Origin: Avibacterium sp. 21-586
GTDB taxonomy: Bacteria; Pseudomonadota; Gammaproteobacteria; Enterobacterales; Pasteurellaceae
Length of the DNA stretch: 64,000 nt
Assembly: GCF_026226775.1 (NCBI RefSeq)
Contig: NZ_JAKKOD010000001.1
Span: 558,001 to 622,000 of the forward strand
Direction of reading: 5' to 3'
The notes beneath the pieces are model-generated. The model worked only from the letters and a program-made list of their open reading frames with translations. It was not told where the DNA came from and did not search any database. The translations under genes were made by a program, and so were the position numbers. Of this stretch, positions 21,346 through 30,957 are shown in pieces. How positions within the stretch are numbered: position 1 is the stretch's first letter; each line of letters starts with the position of its first letter.

Positions 21346-22272
21346 TCACCGCGCTGTAGTATTATGATTAGGTTTTGTACGAATTTTTCTTTCTAAATAC
21401 AAGATCATTTGTAACGCAATATCCAGACCGCTGGTTTTTTCGATCATTTCTAGTCCGGGGCTAGCATTCACTTCTAATACTAATAAGCCTTCACTTGAAC
21501 GGATCAGATCCACACCTGCAACATCTAACCCTAGAGCTTGGCTCGCTGAAAGGGCAATTTGTTTTTCTTGCTTACTTAATCGCACTGGCACTGCGCTTCC
21601 TCCGCGATGAATATTAGCTCTAAACTCACCCGCTTGCCCTTTACGTTCCATTGTGGCAATAACCTCAGTACCAATAACAAAACACCGAATATCACCACCT
21701 TGTGCCTCACTAATAAATTTTTGCATTAGTACTGATACACCAGAATGATTGAGTGTCTCGATAATGCTACTAGCGCTACTTCTACTTTCCGCTAAGATCA
21801 CACCAATGCCTTGCGAGCCACTTAACGTTTTCAAGATGGTCGGCGAGCCAATCAATTCAAGGCTTTCTTTCGCCCGCGTTTCACTGCCAGCCAGTAAAGA
21901 AGGCGGAACGCCAATACCGTGCTGAACTAAAATCTGCAAGCTCCGCCACTTATCACGCGCTTTAAGAAAAGGCTCAACGTCATTTAAGCAAGCCACACCT
22001 TTTGCCTGAAAATGCTGCAACACGGCACACCCCATTTGTGTACTCGCTGCTCCAAACCGTGGCAACACAGCATCATAATCTGGCAATAAATAAGGCTCAG
22101 CTTCGTGATTTGGCTGATAATATAAATCAAAGTGCGGTGGCTTTTCACTGAGTTTTAGCATAAAACGATTTGGATCGAGAATATCCATTTGATGCCCACA
22201 ACTTTCTGCTGCTTCTTTTAAGCGCTGACAACTATAAAGGCGTGGTTCTCGGCATAACATTAATAATTTCAT
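21346..22272 (-). CDS. rimK: RimK-family ATP-grasp ligase
   Basis: ATP-grasp amino-acid ligase; the E. coli homologue adds glutamates to the C-terminus of ribosomal protein S6. 308 residues; the ATP-grasp core shows [50 protein letters not shown] and the metal-binding [16 protein letters not shown]. Divergent from grxA, a neighbourhood seen in H. influenzae and similar to the E. coli grxA-rimK locus. Substrate by homology only. Confidence 0.9.
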   Translation of the reverse strand: MKLLMLCREPRLYSCQRLKEAAESCGHQMDILDPNRFMLKLSEKPPHFDLYYQPNHEAEPYLLPDYDAVLPRFGAASTQMGCAVLQHFQAKGVACLNDVEPFLKARDKWRSLQILVQHGIGVPPSLLAGSETRAKESLELIGSPTILKTLSGSQGIGVILAESRSSASSIIETLNHSGVSVLMQKFISEAQGGDIRCFVIGTEVIATMERKGQAGEFRANIHRGGSAVPVRLSKQEKQIALSASQALGLDVAGVDLIRSSEGLLVLEVNASPGLEMIEKTSGLDIALQMILYLERKIRTKPNHNTTAR

Positions 22273-22473
22273 TTTTTATACTTCAACTAATCATATAAGG
22301 CTCTCAAATTGTCGTTTTGATATATTACACCAATTACAGCAATGCTAAAAAACTCCTTTATTCTTTTTGCCATAATCAGTACAATTTGCACAAATTTTTA
22401 TCTCGCTAGGCATTTTGTCTATTTTGCATTTTTATTTAGCCAATATGCTTGGCCTCAACAAAAGGAAATGATT

Positions 22474-22737
22474 ATGTTCGTTGTTATTTTTGGTCGCTCA
22501 GGCTGCCCTTACTGCGTGCGTGCGAAAGAGCTTGCAGAAAAATTAAAAACAACCCTATCTGATTTTGATTATCGCTATGTTGATATTGTCGAAGAAGGAA
22601 TCAGCAAAGCTGACTTGTCTGCCTCTGTGGGCAAACCCGTTGAAACTGTGCCACAAATTTTCATTGATGAAAAACCAGTAGGCGGTTACACCGACTTCGC
22701 TGCGTTAATCAAAGAACAATTCAACGTGGTAAACTAA
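22474..22737 (+). CDS. grxA: Glutaredoxin 1
   Basis: GSH-dependent disulfide reductase serving ribonucleotide reductase and other targets. 87 residues with the CPYC active site (GRSGCPYCVRAKELAEKL), the cis-Pro segment ETVPQIFIDEKPVGGYTDF, matching E. coli Grx1. The frame is open further upstream but I chose ATG 22474, which gives the conserved MFVVIFGRSG start and has AAAGGAAA upstream. Followed by an uptake-signal terminator. Confidence 0.95.
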   Translation: MFVVIFGRSGCPYCVRAKELAEKLKTTLSDFDYRYVDIVEEGISKADLSASVGKPVETVPQIFIDEKPVGGYTDFAALIKEQFNVVN

Positions 22738-22750
22738 TTGCTAACAACAC

Positions 22751-22780
22751 AAAGTGCGGTGAAATTTCACCGCACTTTTT
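22751..22780. terminator. Uptake-signal inverted pair acting as terminator
   Basis: Two Hin-type uptake signals in inverted orientation (AAAGTGCGGTGAAA / TTTCACCGCACTTT) form a near-perfect hairpin followed by T residues, ending grxA. Confidence 0.88.
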
Positions 22781-22845
22781 ATATCCGCAAAATTTCCCTT
22801 GCACATTTTTAAAAATGAATATAAATTCATTTTAAAAGAATAATT

Positions 22846-24174
22846 ATGGGAAAGAATATTATGCGAAGCACAGAACTAGTACAATGGTTTAGACAATCTA
22901 GCCCCTATGTGAATATGCACAGAGGCAAAACCTTTGTGATTATGCTTGATGGCGACACCATTGCCAGCCCAAATTTTATCAATATTATCAATGATATTAG
23001 CCTACTCCACAGCCTTGGCATTAAATTAGTCATTGTGTTTGGTGCAAGATTGCAAATCAATCATCTCCTTGAACAGCAAGGTATTACACCCACTTATCAT
23101 AAAAATATTCGTATCACCGATCCTCATAGCCTTGATGTGGTGAAACAAGCGGTGGGCAAATTAAATTATGATATTATCGCACGCCTTTCTTTGCGCCTAC
23201 CCCATTCTGCGGTTATTAATGTGGTAAGTAGCAATTTTATTTTGGCACAACCCATAGGCGTAGATGACGGGGTAGATTATCAACTCAGTGGAAAAATTCG
23301 CCGTATTGATAGCGAGAAAATTCAGCAACAATTAGATCAGGGATCGATAGTACTACTTGGGCCAATTGCTCCTTCTGTTACGGGAGAAACCTTTAATTTG
23401 CCTTTTGAAGAAGTGGCAACGCAGGTGGCGATCAAACTTAAGGCTGAGAAATTGATCGCCTTTTCTAATACGCAAGGGATTTTAAATGATCAGCAAGAAA
23501 CCATTACCGATTTATTGCCACAAGATGCCGAGCTATATTTACATCGCTTTATTTCACAAGATCAATACCACAGCTCACAAGCCCGTTTCTTGCAGGCTGC
23601 TATTGAAGTGTGTCGTGCCGGCGTGAAACGTTCTCACTTATTAAGTTATCAAGAAGATGGCTCATTGCTACAAGAGCTCTTCACTCGAGATGGCGTGGGA
23701 ACACAGCTCTCAATGGAAAATTCAGAAAGCATTCGTCTTGCAAATGTGGCTGACATTCCAGCCTTGTTGGAACTCATTCATCCATTGGAACAGCAAGGAA
23801 TTTTGGTCAAACGTTCTCGCGAACAGCTAGAAATGGACATCGCCAACTACACTATTATTGATCGTGATGGCGTGATCATTGCTTGTGCTGCGCTTAACCT
23901 TTATCCACAAGAAAAAATGGCAGAAATGGCGTGCGTTGCCGTTCACCCAGATTATCGTAATTCTTCCCGTGGTGATATTTTATTAGAAACTATTGAAAAA
24001 CGTGCAAAAGAACAGCAGATTAAGCAACTATTCGTACTGACCACGCGCACCGTACATTGGTTTCAAGAGCGTGGATTTTCTTTAGCGCAAGTAGAAGATC
24101 TCCCCGTAGAAAAAAGAGAAAAATACAATTACCAGCGTCGTTCTAAGATTTTGATTAAAGATCTAACGGTATAG
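22846..24174 (+). CDS. argA: N-acetylglutamate synthase
   Basis: First step of arginine biosynthesis, acetyl-CoA plus glutamate. 442 residues: N-terminal amino-acid-kinase domain ([40 protein letters not shown]) and C-terminal GNAT domain (about 295-440; [24 protein letters not shown]). Start is uncertain: ATG 22846 is used here, but ATG 22861 ([12 protein letters not shown]) agrees better with the E. coli start and has GGGAAAG upstream. Monocistronic, with its own terminator. Confidence 0.93.
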   Translation: MGKNIMRSTELVQWFRQSSPYVNMHRGKTFVIMLDGDTIASPNFINIINDISLLHSLGIKLVIVFGARLQINHLLEQQGITPTYHKNIRITDPHSLDVVKQAVGKLNYDIIARLSLRLPHSAVINVVSSNFILAQPIGVDDGVDYQLSGKIRRIDSEKIQQQLDQGSIVLLGPIAPSVTGETFNLPFEEVATQVAIKLKAEKLIAFSNTQGILNDQQETITDLLPQDAELYLHRFISQDQYHSSQARFLQAAIEVCRAGVKRSHLLSYQEDGSLLQELFTRDGVGTQLSMENSESIRLANVADIPALLELIHPLEQQGILVKRSREQLEMDIANYTIIDRDGVIIACAALNLYPQEKMAEMACVAVHPDYRNSSRGDILLETIEKRAKEQQIKQLFVLTTRTVHWFQERGFSLAQVEDLPVEKREKYNYQRRSKILIKDLTV

Positions 24175-24183
24175 CAAAATAAC

Positions 24184-24204
24184 AAAGGGGCCACACAGCC
24201 CCTT
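24184..24204. terminator. Terminator after argA
   Basis: Stem AAGGGGC / GCCCCTT with a 6-base loop followed by a T-rich stretch on the plus strand; gabD converges on it. Confidence 0.82.
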
Positions 24205-24229
24205 ATTTTTTATTTTATCTTTAGCCTAT

Positions 24230-25678
24230 TTATTTTATGCCTAAGCAAAGGTATTTTAGCTCTAAAAACTCATCAATGCCGTAGTGTGAGCCTTCGCGCC
24301 CAATGCCAGATTCTTTCACGCCGCCAAATGGGGCAAATTCGTTGGTCACCAAGCCTTCGTTAATGCCTACAATGCCATATTCTAAGGCTTCTGACACGCG
24401 CCAAATGCGGTTAATATTTTGCGTGAAGAAATAAGCCGCCAAGCCGAATTCCGTGTCATTTGCCATTGCAATGGCTTGTTCTTCCGTTTCAAATTTAAAA
24501 ATCGGAGCTAAAGGCGCAAAGGTTTCTTCTTTAGCGACTAACATTGTCTGATTAACATCTTTTAAAACAGTAGGTTGGAAAAATGTCCCACCAAGATCTG
24601 ATGGTTTACCACCAAGCACCAGTTTAGCACCTTTTTGTAGGGCGTCATCAATGTGACGTTGTACTTTCTCCACAGCACTTTTGCTGATTAAAGGCCCCAT
24701 TGTGACATCTGGTTGATTGGCTTCACCCAGTTTAATTTGTTGTATTTTTTCACAAAATTTTTGCACAAAGGCTTCATAAATTCCTGCTTGAACATAAATA
24801 CGATTGGTGCAAATACAGGTCTGCCCTGCGTTACGGAATTTAGAGGCAAACACCCCCTCCACCGCACTGTCTAAATCTGCATCATCAAACACCAAAGCAG
24901 GCGCATTGCCTCCTAGTTCTAAGGATAATTTTTTCACCGTACTCGCCGATTGTGCCATTAATAATTTGCCCACTTTGGTTGAGCCAGTAAAGGTCAATTT
25001 GCGAATAATTGGGCTTTCTGTCAGCACTCTGCCCACTTCCACCGCTTGTGTAGTAGGAATGACATTCAGCAAGCCTTTTGGCAATCCTGCTTGGGTGGCT
25101 AATTCTGCTAAAGCTAAGGCAGATAATGGCGTTTCTGGCGCAGGTTTTAACACCACGGCACAGCCAGCTGCTAAGGCGGGTGCAGCTTTTCGTGTAATCA
25201 TCGCATTTGGGAAATTCCAAGGCGTAATGGCTGCCACCACACCAACAGGCTGTTTCATTGCCATTAAGCGATGATTGCTTTTATCTGAAGGCAACATATC
25301 CCCTTGAATTCGCTTCGCTTCTTCCGCAAACCATTGAATAAAACTTGCCCCATAAAGTACTTCACCACGGCTTTCGGCAATAGGTTTTCCCTGTTCTAAA
25401 CTAATAATTTGTGCAAGTTCTTCTTGATGCTGTAACACCAGTTCATACCAACGGGTTAAAATATTGGCTCGCTCTTTCGGTAATCCCTTTTTCCATTGTT
25501 TTTGCGCTTGTTCCGCCGCTAAAATGGCTTGTTCCGTTTCTGCAACGCTTAAATCTGCCACTTGGCAAATTTCTTGTTGCGTTGCCGGATTCAACACCGC
25601 AAAAGTTTTCCCATTTATATTTTCTACATATTCACCATTAATATAACCTTTTGTTTTTATCAATGAAAATTTTTGCAT
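24230..25678 (-). CDS. gabD: Succinate-semialdehyde dehydrogenase
   Basis: NAD(P)+-dependent aldehyde dehydrogenase oxidising succinate semialdehyde to succinate. 482 residues as in E. coli GabD. Visible motifs: TPWNFPNAMITRKAAPALAAGC, FTGSTKVGKLL, catalytic Glu in LELGGNAP, nucleophilic Cys in GQTCICTNR, and EETFAPLAP, PFGGVKESGIGREG. No gabT or gabP is adjacent, so the source of substrate is not evident; another aldehyde cannot be excluded. Confidence 0.9.
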   Translation of the reverse strand: MQKFSLIKTKGYINGEYVENINGKTFAVLNPATQQEICQVADLSVAETEQAILAAEQAQKQWKKGLPKERANILTRWYELVLQHQEELAQIISLEQGKPIAESRGEVLYGASFIQWFAEEAKRIQGDMLPSDKSNHRLMAMKQPVGVVAAITPWNFPNAMITRKAAPALAAGCAVVLKPAPETPLSALALAELATQAGLPKGLLNVIPTTQAVEVGRVLTESPIIRKLTFTGSTKVGKLLMAQSASTVKKLSLELGGNAPALVFDDADLDSAVEGVFASKFRNAGQTCICTNRIYVQAGIYEAFVQKFCEKIQQIKLGEANQPDVTMGPLISKSAVEKVQRHIDDALQKGAKLVLGGKPSDLGGTFFQPTVLKDVNQTMLVAKEETFAPLAPIFKFETEEQAIAMANDTEFGLAAYFFTQNINRIWRVSEALEYGIVGINEGLVTNEFAPFGGVKESGIGREGSHYGIDEFLELKYLCLGIK

Positions 25679-26067
25679 TTTTGCCCTCTCTTTTTATTAA
25701 AAAGATCATTCTTAAAAGATACTCGCCTAACTCAAAAGTTGTCTAGTCTTTTTATGTTTTCGCTGACAATAAACCATTTTGCACATTTGCACATATATAT
25801 TTTGTTAACTAGGTCTCAAAATTGAGATTTATTTTGTAAAAATTTTTTATCTTGCGTAAATTTATTTGCTAATTTCTCAAAGTTTTGATATTTATACCGC
25901 TCTTTAAAAAAGAGACTGATTTTGAAATGGGATTAGGCTTTCCTCAAAAAGTCTTAACTTGACGCAAAAGTGCGGTCAAAAATATAGCTGAATTTTGCTA
26001 TTCCTATGGCGATAATAGGGTCAGTTATACTAAGTTAAAATGGATGAATTACGATTAGGAGAAACGA
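25679..26067. other. Intergenic region gabD-dksA
   Basis: About 390 bp, AT rich, between divergent genes. Contains a tandem-like GCACATTTGCACATA tract near 25778, an uptake signal at about 25969 and a plausible dksA -10 (TATACT, about 26028). No reading frame of interest and no RNA fold that I recognise. Confidence 0.4.
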
Positions 26068-26505
26068 ATGGCTCAATCCTCTTTAAGTTTATTAGCCTTA
26101 GCTGGAGTGGAATCTTATCAGCCCAAAAAAGATGAAGAATATATGAATGATGAGCAGATTCTTCATTTCAAAAAAATTCTTGAAGCTTGGAAAAAGCAAA
26201 TTCAAGAAGAAACCTCTAGAACCGTTGCTCATATGCAAGATGAGGCTTCTAACTTTCCAGATCCAGCGGATCGAGCAACGCAAGAAGAAGAGTTTAGTTT
26301 AGAATTACGCACTCGTGATCGTGAGCGTAAATTAATGAAAAAAATTGAACATACACTAAAAAAAATTGATACTGGCGATTTTGGTTATTGCGATTCTTGC
26401 GGGATCGAAATTGGTATACGCCGCTTAGAAGCTCGTCCAACTGCCGATCTTTGCATTGATTGCAAAACCTTATCTGAAATTCGTGAAAAACAAATGGTAG
26501 GCTAA
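26068..26505 (+). CDS. dksA: RNA polymerase-binding transcription factor DksA
   Basis: Binds the RNA polymerase secondary channel and, with ppGpp, mediates the stringent response. 145 residues: coiled-coil with the acidic tip motif ([12 protein letters not shown]) and a C-terminal Cys4 zinc finger ([20 protein letters not shown] then CIDC). Start ATG has AGGAGAAAC upstream. Followed by a terminator and then pcnB, the same order as dksA...pcnB-folK in gammaproteobacteria. Confidence 0.97.
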   Translation: MAQSSLSLLALAGVESYQPKKDEEYMNDEQILHFKKILEAWKKQIQEETSRTVAHMQDEASNFPDPADRATQEEEFSLELRTRDRERKLMKKIEHTLKKIDTGDFGYCDSCGIEIGIRRLEARPTADLCIDCKTLSEIREKQMVG

Positions 26506-26534
26506 TTGCCTATATAGATAATTTTGTCGAACTA

Positions 26535-26564
26535 AAAAGTGCGGTAATTTTTAACCGCACTTTT
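26535..26564. terminator. Uptake-signal inverted pair terminator after dksA
   Basis: AAAAGTGCGGT / ACCGCACTTTT separated by 8 bases, forming a perfect 11-bp stem; both arms are Hin-type uptake signals. Confidence 0.88.
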
Positions 26565-26602
26565 GATTAATATCATTTTCACTTTTACTTAAGGGGTTCG
26601 CT

Positions 26603-28123
26603 ATTTTAACCTTAATCAAAAATCTGTTTAAGAAAAAAGCAGATAACACAACGAAAGAAGTCGCTATTAAAGCACGTTCTGGTAAACCGACGCATAAAAA
26701 AAATACCTCATCCTATCATAGCGAAACAGGAGCTTCTCCAGCTTTAATGGAAAAGGCTATACCTGCTAAAAATAAATCACAAGACAAATCTTCTCGTCGT
26801 TATCCAAAGCACATTATCAAAGCCTCACAGTATGGTATTCACCCTAGAATGATCAATAAAAATGCCCTTACGGTGGTGCAAAAACTACAACGTAATGGTT
26901 ATGAGGCCTATGTCGTAGGTGGTTGTTTGCGGGATTTGTTGCTCGATAAAAAACCAAAAGATTTTGATGTTGCCACCAATGCCCGTCCTGAACAAATTCA
27001 AGCGATTTTTCAACGCCAATGCCGTTTGATCGGGAGACGTTTCCGTTTGGCACACGTTTTATTTGGACGTGATATTATTGAAGTGGCAACTTTTCGCGCT
27101 AGCCATTCTGAGCATAATAACGAACGCCAATCCAAACAAAGTGGTGAAGGAATGTTGTTACGTGATAATGTGTACGGCACGCTAGAACAAGATGCAGAAC
27201 GCCGTGATTTTAGTGTAAATGCCCTTTATTACAATCCGCAAGATAACACTTTGCGTGATTTCTACCACGGTATTGAAGATATCAACGCAGGCAAATTGCG
27301 TTTAATTGGTGATCCCGTCATTCGTTATCAAGAAGATCCCGTGCGTATGCTACGCGCCATTCGCTTTATGGCAAAATTAGATATGTTTTTGGAAAAACCA
27401 ACCGAAGCCCCAATCAAGCAAATGGCACACCTATTGCGCAATATTCCGCCTGCTCGCTTATATGATGAAGTACAAAAATTATTGCAAACAGGTAATGGCG
27501 TAAAAACCTATCATTTGCTACGTCAATACGGTTTGTTTGAACAGCTTTTCCCAACGCTAATACCTTATTTCACGGAAAAACACGATAGCTTTGCAGAGCG
27601 AATGATTTTGACTGCGCTCACTTCAACAGATGAACGTATTGCTGACAAACTACGCATTAATCCCGCCTTTTTGTTTGCTTGTTTCTTCTGGTATCCATTA
27701 AGAGAAAAAGTAGAAGTGCTGAAAAACGAGGGCGGCTTAAATAATCACGATGCCTATGCTTTAGCCAGTAATGATGTGCTCGATCAGTTTGCAATAAGTC
27801 TTGCCGCACCGCGCCGCCATACTGGGGTGATTCGTGATATTTGGTTCTTACAATTACAACTACTAAAACGTAATGGCAACGCGCCAATGCGTGTAATGAC
27901 ACACTCCAAATTCCGTGCCGCCTTTGATTTGCTCGCAATGCGCGCACAAGTGGAGGGAGGCGAATCCATTGAGCTCGCAGCTTGGTGGCACGAATACCAA
28001 TTTAGTAATGAAGAACAGCGTAACGCCTTGATGAAAAGCTATCAAAAACTTCACCCAACGCCAAAGAAAAAACGTTATCGCCCAAGAAAACGTAAAACGC
28101 AGAAAGAGTCAACCGTACAATGA
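26603..28123 (+). CDS. pcnB: Poly(A) polymerase I, probable AUU start
   Basis: Adds poly(A) tails that promote RNA decay. Nucleotidyltransferase core: VGGCLRDLLLDKKPKDFDVATNA (metal-binding DFD), RRFRLAHVLFG, RRDFSVNALYY, then RNA-binding C-terminus ending in a basic tail. The first in-frame ATG (26747) lacks a well-placed ribosome site, while the frame stays open upstream and reads ILTLIKNLFKKKADN from an ATT at 26603, six bases after TAAGGGG. This aligns with E. coli PcnB, which is known to start at AUU (IFTRVANFCRKVL). Product from ATT: 506 residues. Overlaps folK by 4 bp. Confidence 0.93.
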   Translation: MLTLIKNLFKKKADNTTKEVAIKARSGKPTHKKNTSSYHSETGASPALMEKAIPAKNKSQDKSSRRYPKHIIKASQYGIHPRMINKNALTVVQKLQRNGYEAYVVGGCLRDLLLDKKPKDFDVATNARPEQIQAIFQRQCRLIGRRFRLAHVLFGRDIIEVATFRASHSEHNNERQSKQSGEGMLLRDNVYGTLEQDAERRDFSVNALYYNPQDNTLRDFYHGIEDINAGKLRLIGDPVIRYQEDPVRMLRAIRFMAKLDMFLEKPTEAPIKQMAHLLRNIPPARLYDEVQKLLQTGNGVKTYHLLRQYGLFEQLFPTLIPYFTEKHDSFAERMILTALTSTDERIADKLRINPAFLFACFFWYPLREKVEVLKNEGGLNNHDAYALASNDVLDQFAISLAAPRRHTGVIRDIWFLQLQLLKRNGNAPMRVMTHSKFRAAFDLLAMRAQVEGGESIELAAWWHEYQFSNEEQRNALMKSYQKLHPTPKKKRYRPRKRKTQKESTVQ

Positions 28124-28617
28124 AACAAGTTTATATCGCTTTAGGCAGCAATTTAGCCACCCCTGTGCAACAACTAGAAAATGCACTACAAGCGTTACAG
28201 CAACTGCCCCATTCGCAACTGCTGGCAGTTAGCCATTTTTATCAAAGTAAGCCACTCGGGCCACAGGATCAGCCTGATTATGTCAATGCGGTCGCTTGCT
28301 TAGCTACTGCATTAGCACCATTAGATTTGCTCGATCAATTACAACGTATTGAGCAAGAACAAGGGCGTGTGCGCCTGCGCCGTTGGGGCGAACGCACGTT
28401 AGATTTGGATATTCTGCTTTACGGTGATCAAATTATTCAGTCTGAACGCTTAACCGTTCCCCATTATGATATGCAAAATCGGGAATTTGTTATCGTACCA
28501 TTGTATGATATTGCGCCTAACTTAACCTTGCCCGACGGCAAAAACGTGGTGGATTTAGTACAACAATTTCACCATCACGAAATGAAAATTCTGCAAAAAA
28601 GCTCCGCACTTGAATAG
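28120..28617 (+). CDS. folK: 6-hydroxymethyl-7,8-dihydropterin pyrophosphokinase
   Basis: Transfers pyrophosphate from ATP to the pterin in folate synthesis. 165 residues with the HPPK signature: YIALGSNLATPVQQLENAL, FYQSKPLGPQDQPDYVNAV, RLRRWGERTLDLDILLYGD. ATG overlaps the pcnB stop (ATGA), so translation is coupled as in E. coli. Confidence 0.95.
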   Translation: MKQVYIALGSNLATPVQQLENALQALQQLPHSQLLAVSHFYQSKPLGPQDQPDYVNAVACLATALAPLDLLDQLQRIEQEQGRVRLRRWGERTLDLDILLYGDQIIQSERLTVPHYDMQNREFVIVPLYDIAPNLTLPDGKNVVDLVQQFHHHEMKILQKSSALE

Positions 28618-28648
28618 TTAGGATATTCCCTATTAACAGGATCGAATA

Positions 28649-29620
28649 ATGGCAAAAAAACTCACGATTAAAGATATTGCTACCTTGGCCGGCGTAGGAA
28701 AATCAACGGTTTCCCGCGTGTTAAACCAAGATAGTAAAGTGAGTGCAGAAACCCGAGCGAAAATTCAAGCCATTATTCAAGCAAACAACTTTACCCCTTC
28801 ACAATCCGCGCGGGCAATGCGTGGGCAAGGTAATCCAATGATTGGCATTATCGTCACGCGTTTAAGTTCCAATGCGGAAAACCAAGCCCTTTCAGCAATG
28901 CTGCCCCTACTCTACGCAGCAAATTGCGAGCCGATTATTGTAGAAAGTCAAATGGAAATGCACCGTCTGCAAGAACATCTCAAGTTCTTTCAGCAACGTC
29001 GTGTTGATGGCGTAATTTTATTTGCGTTTTCAGGACTGGAAGAACAAGATCTGCAAGGTTGGCAAAAAAATTTAGTGGTCATCGCACGCCACTACCCGAA
29101 ATTTTCTTGCGTATACTATGACGAACAACGTGCCGTCACCTTGTTGCTAGAAAAACTGCTTCAACAAGGTCATCAAAAAATTGCTTATCTTGGTGTACAA
29201 GAAAGTGATATGACCACGGGTTACTTGCGTTACCAAGCCTATCTTAGGTTTTGCCAAACCCATCAGCTTTCGCCTTATGCGGTGCTAGGTGAATTGAGCT
29301 ATGACAGTGCTTATCAATTAGCAAGTGCGGTAGATTTTTCACAAGTTTCTGCCATAGTCTGTGCTACCGATACACTAGCAATAGGGGTTGTAAAATGGTT
29401 ACAAGAAAACAATACCACAAACATTGCTGTGGCTGGTATTGGTAACAATCCTCTACTACGCTTTTTATTTCCCGAAATTCTAAGCATAGATCTCGGTTTT
29501 ACCATCGCAGGAAAACAGGCGATTGCACAGTTATTTAATTTGTTGAACAAAGGAAAAATTGAAGTCAATTGTATTGAGTGTAAATTGGTCAATAATCATT
29601 CATTTAATAATGATCATTAA
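28649..29620 (+). CDS. treR: LacI-family repressor, TreR-like
   Basis: Repressor of trehalose uptake and breakdown by homology; the E. coli protein senses trehalose-6-phosphate. 323 residues: N-terminal helix-turn-helix (LTIKDIATLAGVGKSTVSRVLN), hinge FTPSQSARAMRGQ, and effector domain with IGIIVTRL, VDGVILFAFSGL, GHQKIAYLGV, ICATDTLAIGVVKWLQE, close along its length to TreR. No treB or treC follows; the accessory island begins within about 20 bp of the stop, so the gene may have been separated from its targets. Confidence 0.85.
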   Translation: MAKKLTIKDIATLAGVGKSTVSRVLNQDSKVSAETRAKIQAIIQANNFTPSQSARAMRGQGNPMIGIIVTRLSSNAENQALSAMLPLLYAANCEPIIVESQMEMHRLQEHLKFFQQRRVDGVILFAFSGLEEQDLQGWQKNLVVIARHYPKFSCVYYDEQRAVTLLLEKLLQQGHQKIAYLGVQESDMTTGYLRYQAYLRFCQTHQLSPYAVLGELSYDSAYQLASAVDFSQVSAIVCATDTLAIGVVKWLQENNTTNIAVAGIGNNPLLRFLFPEILSIDLGFTIAGKQAIAQLFNLLNKGKIEVNCIECKLVNNHSFNNDH

Positions 29621-29750
29621 CACATTAACAATTGAAGCGTTTTATCATATATCTACTGGGTAATTTTTATCAGCCACCGGTACTGCTTAGAATTCCCCCC
29701 CCAATTTCTTTAAATTTCTCCACAAGTGCCACAAGTTTTTGAAATGCCAT

Positions 29751-29960
29751 TTACTTTTTGGTGTGGTATTTGGGCTTTAGTAGGCTAAGTTTTGGCAAAA
29801 TGTCGTTTAACTCGGTGCCATTTTCGCTGGCGTATTCGTGTTTTAACGAGGTTTTTGGGTAGCATCTACTAGCTTCTTCGTTAAGCACTTCGCTGGCTAT
29901 CCGTTCTTCCACCTTTTCCTGTTGTACTTCCCTAGTATAGCTGAAAACCTGCCCAATCAT
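29751..29960 (-). pseudogene. Decayed coding remnant, possibly restriction-system related
   Basis: A 69-codon open frame whose second half (KTSLKHEYASENGTELNDILPKL) looks like the interior of a larger protein, continuing past its stop in the same frame as MAFQKLVALVEKFKEIGG. It lies directly downstream, on the same strand, of an hsdM 5' fragment, so I suspect fused debris of a type I restriction locus (hsdR or hsdM), but I do not recognise it securely. Not likely to be functional. Confidence 0.35.
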
Positions 29961-29999
29961 AGTTACTTTAATGAAAAGAACCTGTCAAGGACTATTATT

Positions 30000-30116
30000 T
30001 TAATGAATCACTACAACATACTGCTTAAAATCCCAGCCGTCTACTGAACCGCGGACATCATTAGCAATCTGCCAGATTCGGCGTTGGAGTTCGGCGCGTT
30101 GTTAGGTTTGGGTCAT
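30000..30116 (-). pseudogene. hsdM 5' fragment
   Basis: Reads MTQT, a stop codon, then QRAELQRRIWQIANDV and RGSVDGWDFKQYV, the characteristic N-terminus of type I restriction-modification methyltransferase subunits (HsdM). There is a nonsense codon at position 5 and the homology ends after about 36 codons, so only the first 7 percent of the gene remains. Confidence 0.72.
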
Positions 30117-30139
30117 TATTTAATACCTTAATTTAAAAT

Positions 30140-30625
30140 TTAAGTTGGGCTATGTGCAATGGCTTGTGGCAATGCACAGCCTTTGTAGCTTTTGTTGCCA
30201 TAGCGAATCTTGGCGGTGAAGGGATACGCTTTGCCTTGTTCGATGCATTTTTGGGTGCGGATGTTTAACACAACCTCTTTGCCTTGCACATTGCCATAAA
30301 ATTCTACACCACGGGCATAGGCTAAACGCCGTGCCTCAATCTGACTAACCGGTAAATCGCCTTCTAGTGATAAGGTGTTGCCGTTTTCCTCTGCATTGCC
30401 AACTACTACAGCACGCCAAGGGGCTGGGCTATTGCCAAAGGCGGTAAAGGATTTGACCGGGCCATCATAGGCTTTGGTGGCGATTTCGGTTTGCGTGGCG
30501 GTGGGTGCGGTGGTAGCCGAAATAGTGGGCGATGATGGTGTTGATGGACTGGCTGTTTGGCTAGGTGCGTTGTGATAACAAGCGCTTAGGCATAAAGTGA
30601 TAGCAGTTAAGATAAGGGGTTTCAT
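30140..30625 (-). CDS. Putative lipoprotein, COG3650-like
   Basis: 161 residues with a lipoprotein signal peptide and lipobox LSAC (Cys at residue 16), then a Ser/Thr/Pro-rich linker (about 20-50) and a compact domain. The pattern FGNSPAPWRAVV, a central TLSLEGDLP, and the ending QGKAYPFTAKIRYGNKSYKGCAL resemble the COG3650/HslJ-neighbour type of small periplasmic domains, with two Cys that may pair. Function unknown. Product is expected to be membrane anchored. Start ATG follows a GGAGG site. Confidence 0.7.
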   Translation of the reverse strand: MKPLILTAITLCLSACYHNAPSQTASPSTPSSPTISATTAPTATQTEIATKAYDGPVKSFTAFGNSPAPWRAVVVGNAEENGNTLSLEGDLPVSQIEARRLAYARGVEFYGNVQGKEVVLNIRTQKCIEQGKAYPFTAKIRYGNKSYKGCALPQAIAHSPT

Positions 30626-30957
30626 CGATTTTCCTCCAAGTGATTATCTGCAAGATGCACCAACTTGTGATGAGATGGTGGGGATTGTAGCAAGTCGGGT
30701 TAAGTTTAAAATTGTTATTCATCTATATGAAAATAAAGGCATAATATCGTTATCATTATAATAGCATTTTTAAATACCAACAATGTATACATCGCTAGCA
30801 AATGTAACACTATATTAATAACATTGATCATTTCTGAAATTAGACAAGGCAAATAATAAGAAAATATAACGACATTGTTCGACAATTTTCCCCTTTTGTT
30901 AAAGGGTAGGATTCTTTCTGTATGGTCTCACTGTATGGTCTCAAAATACTATACAGA
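30626..30957. other. AT-rich intergenic region
   Basis: About 330 bp with no convincing gene. Contains an exact tandem duplication of the 13-mer CTGTATGGTCTCA at 30918-30943, close to the 3' end of the GlxA-like gene. No clear terminator or RNA. Confidence 0.4.
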
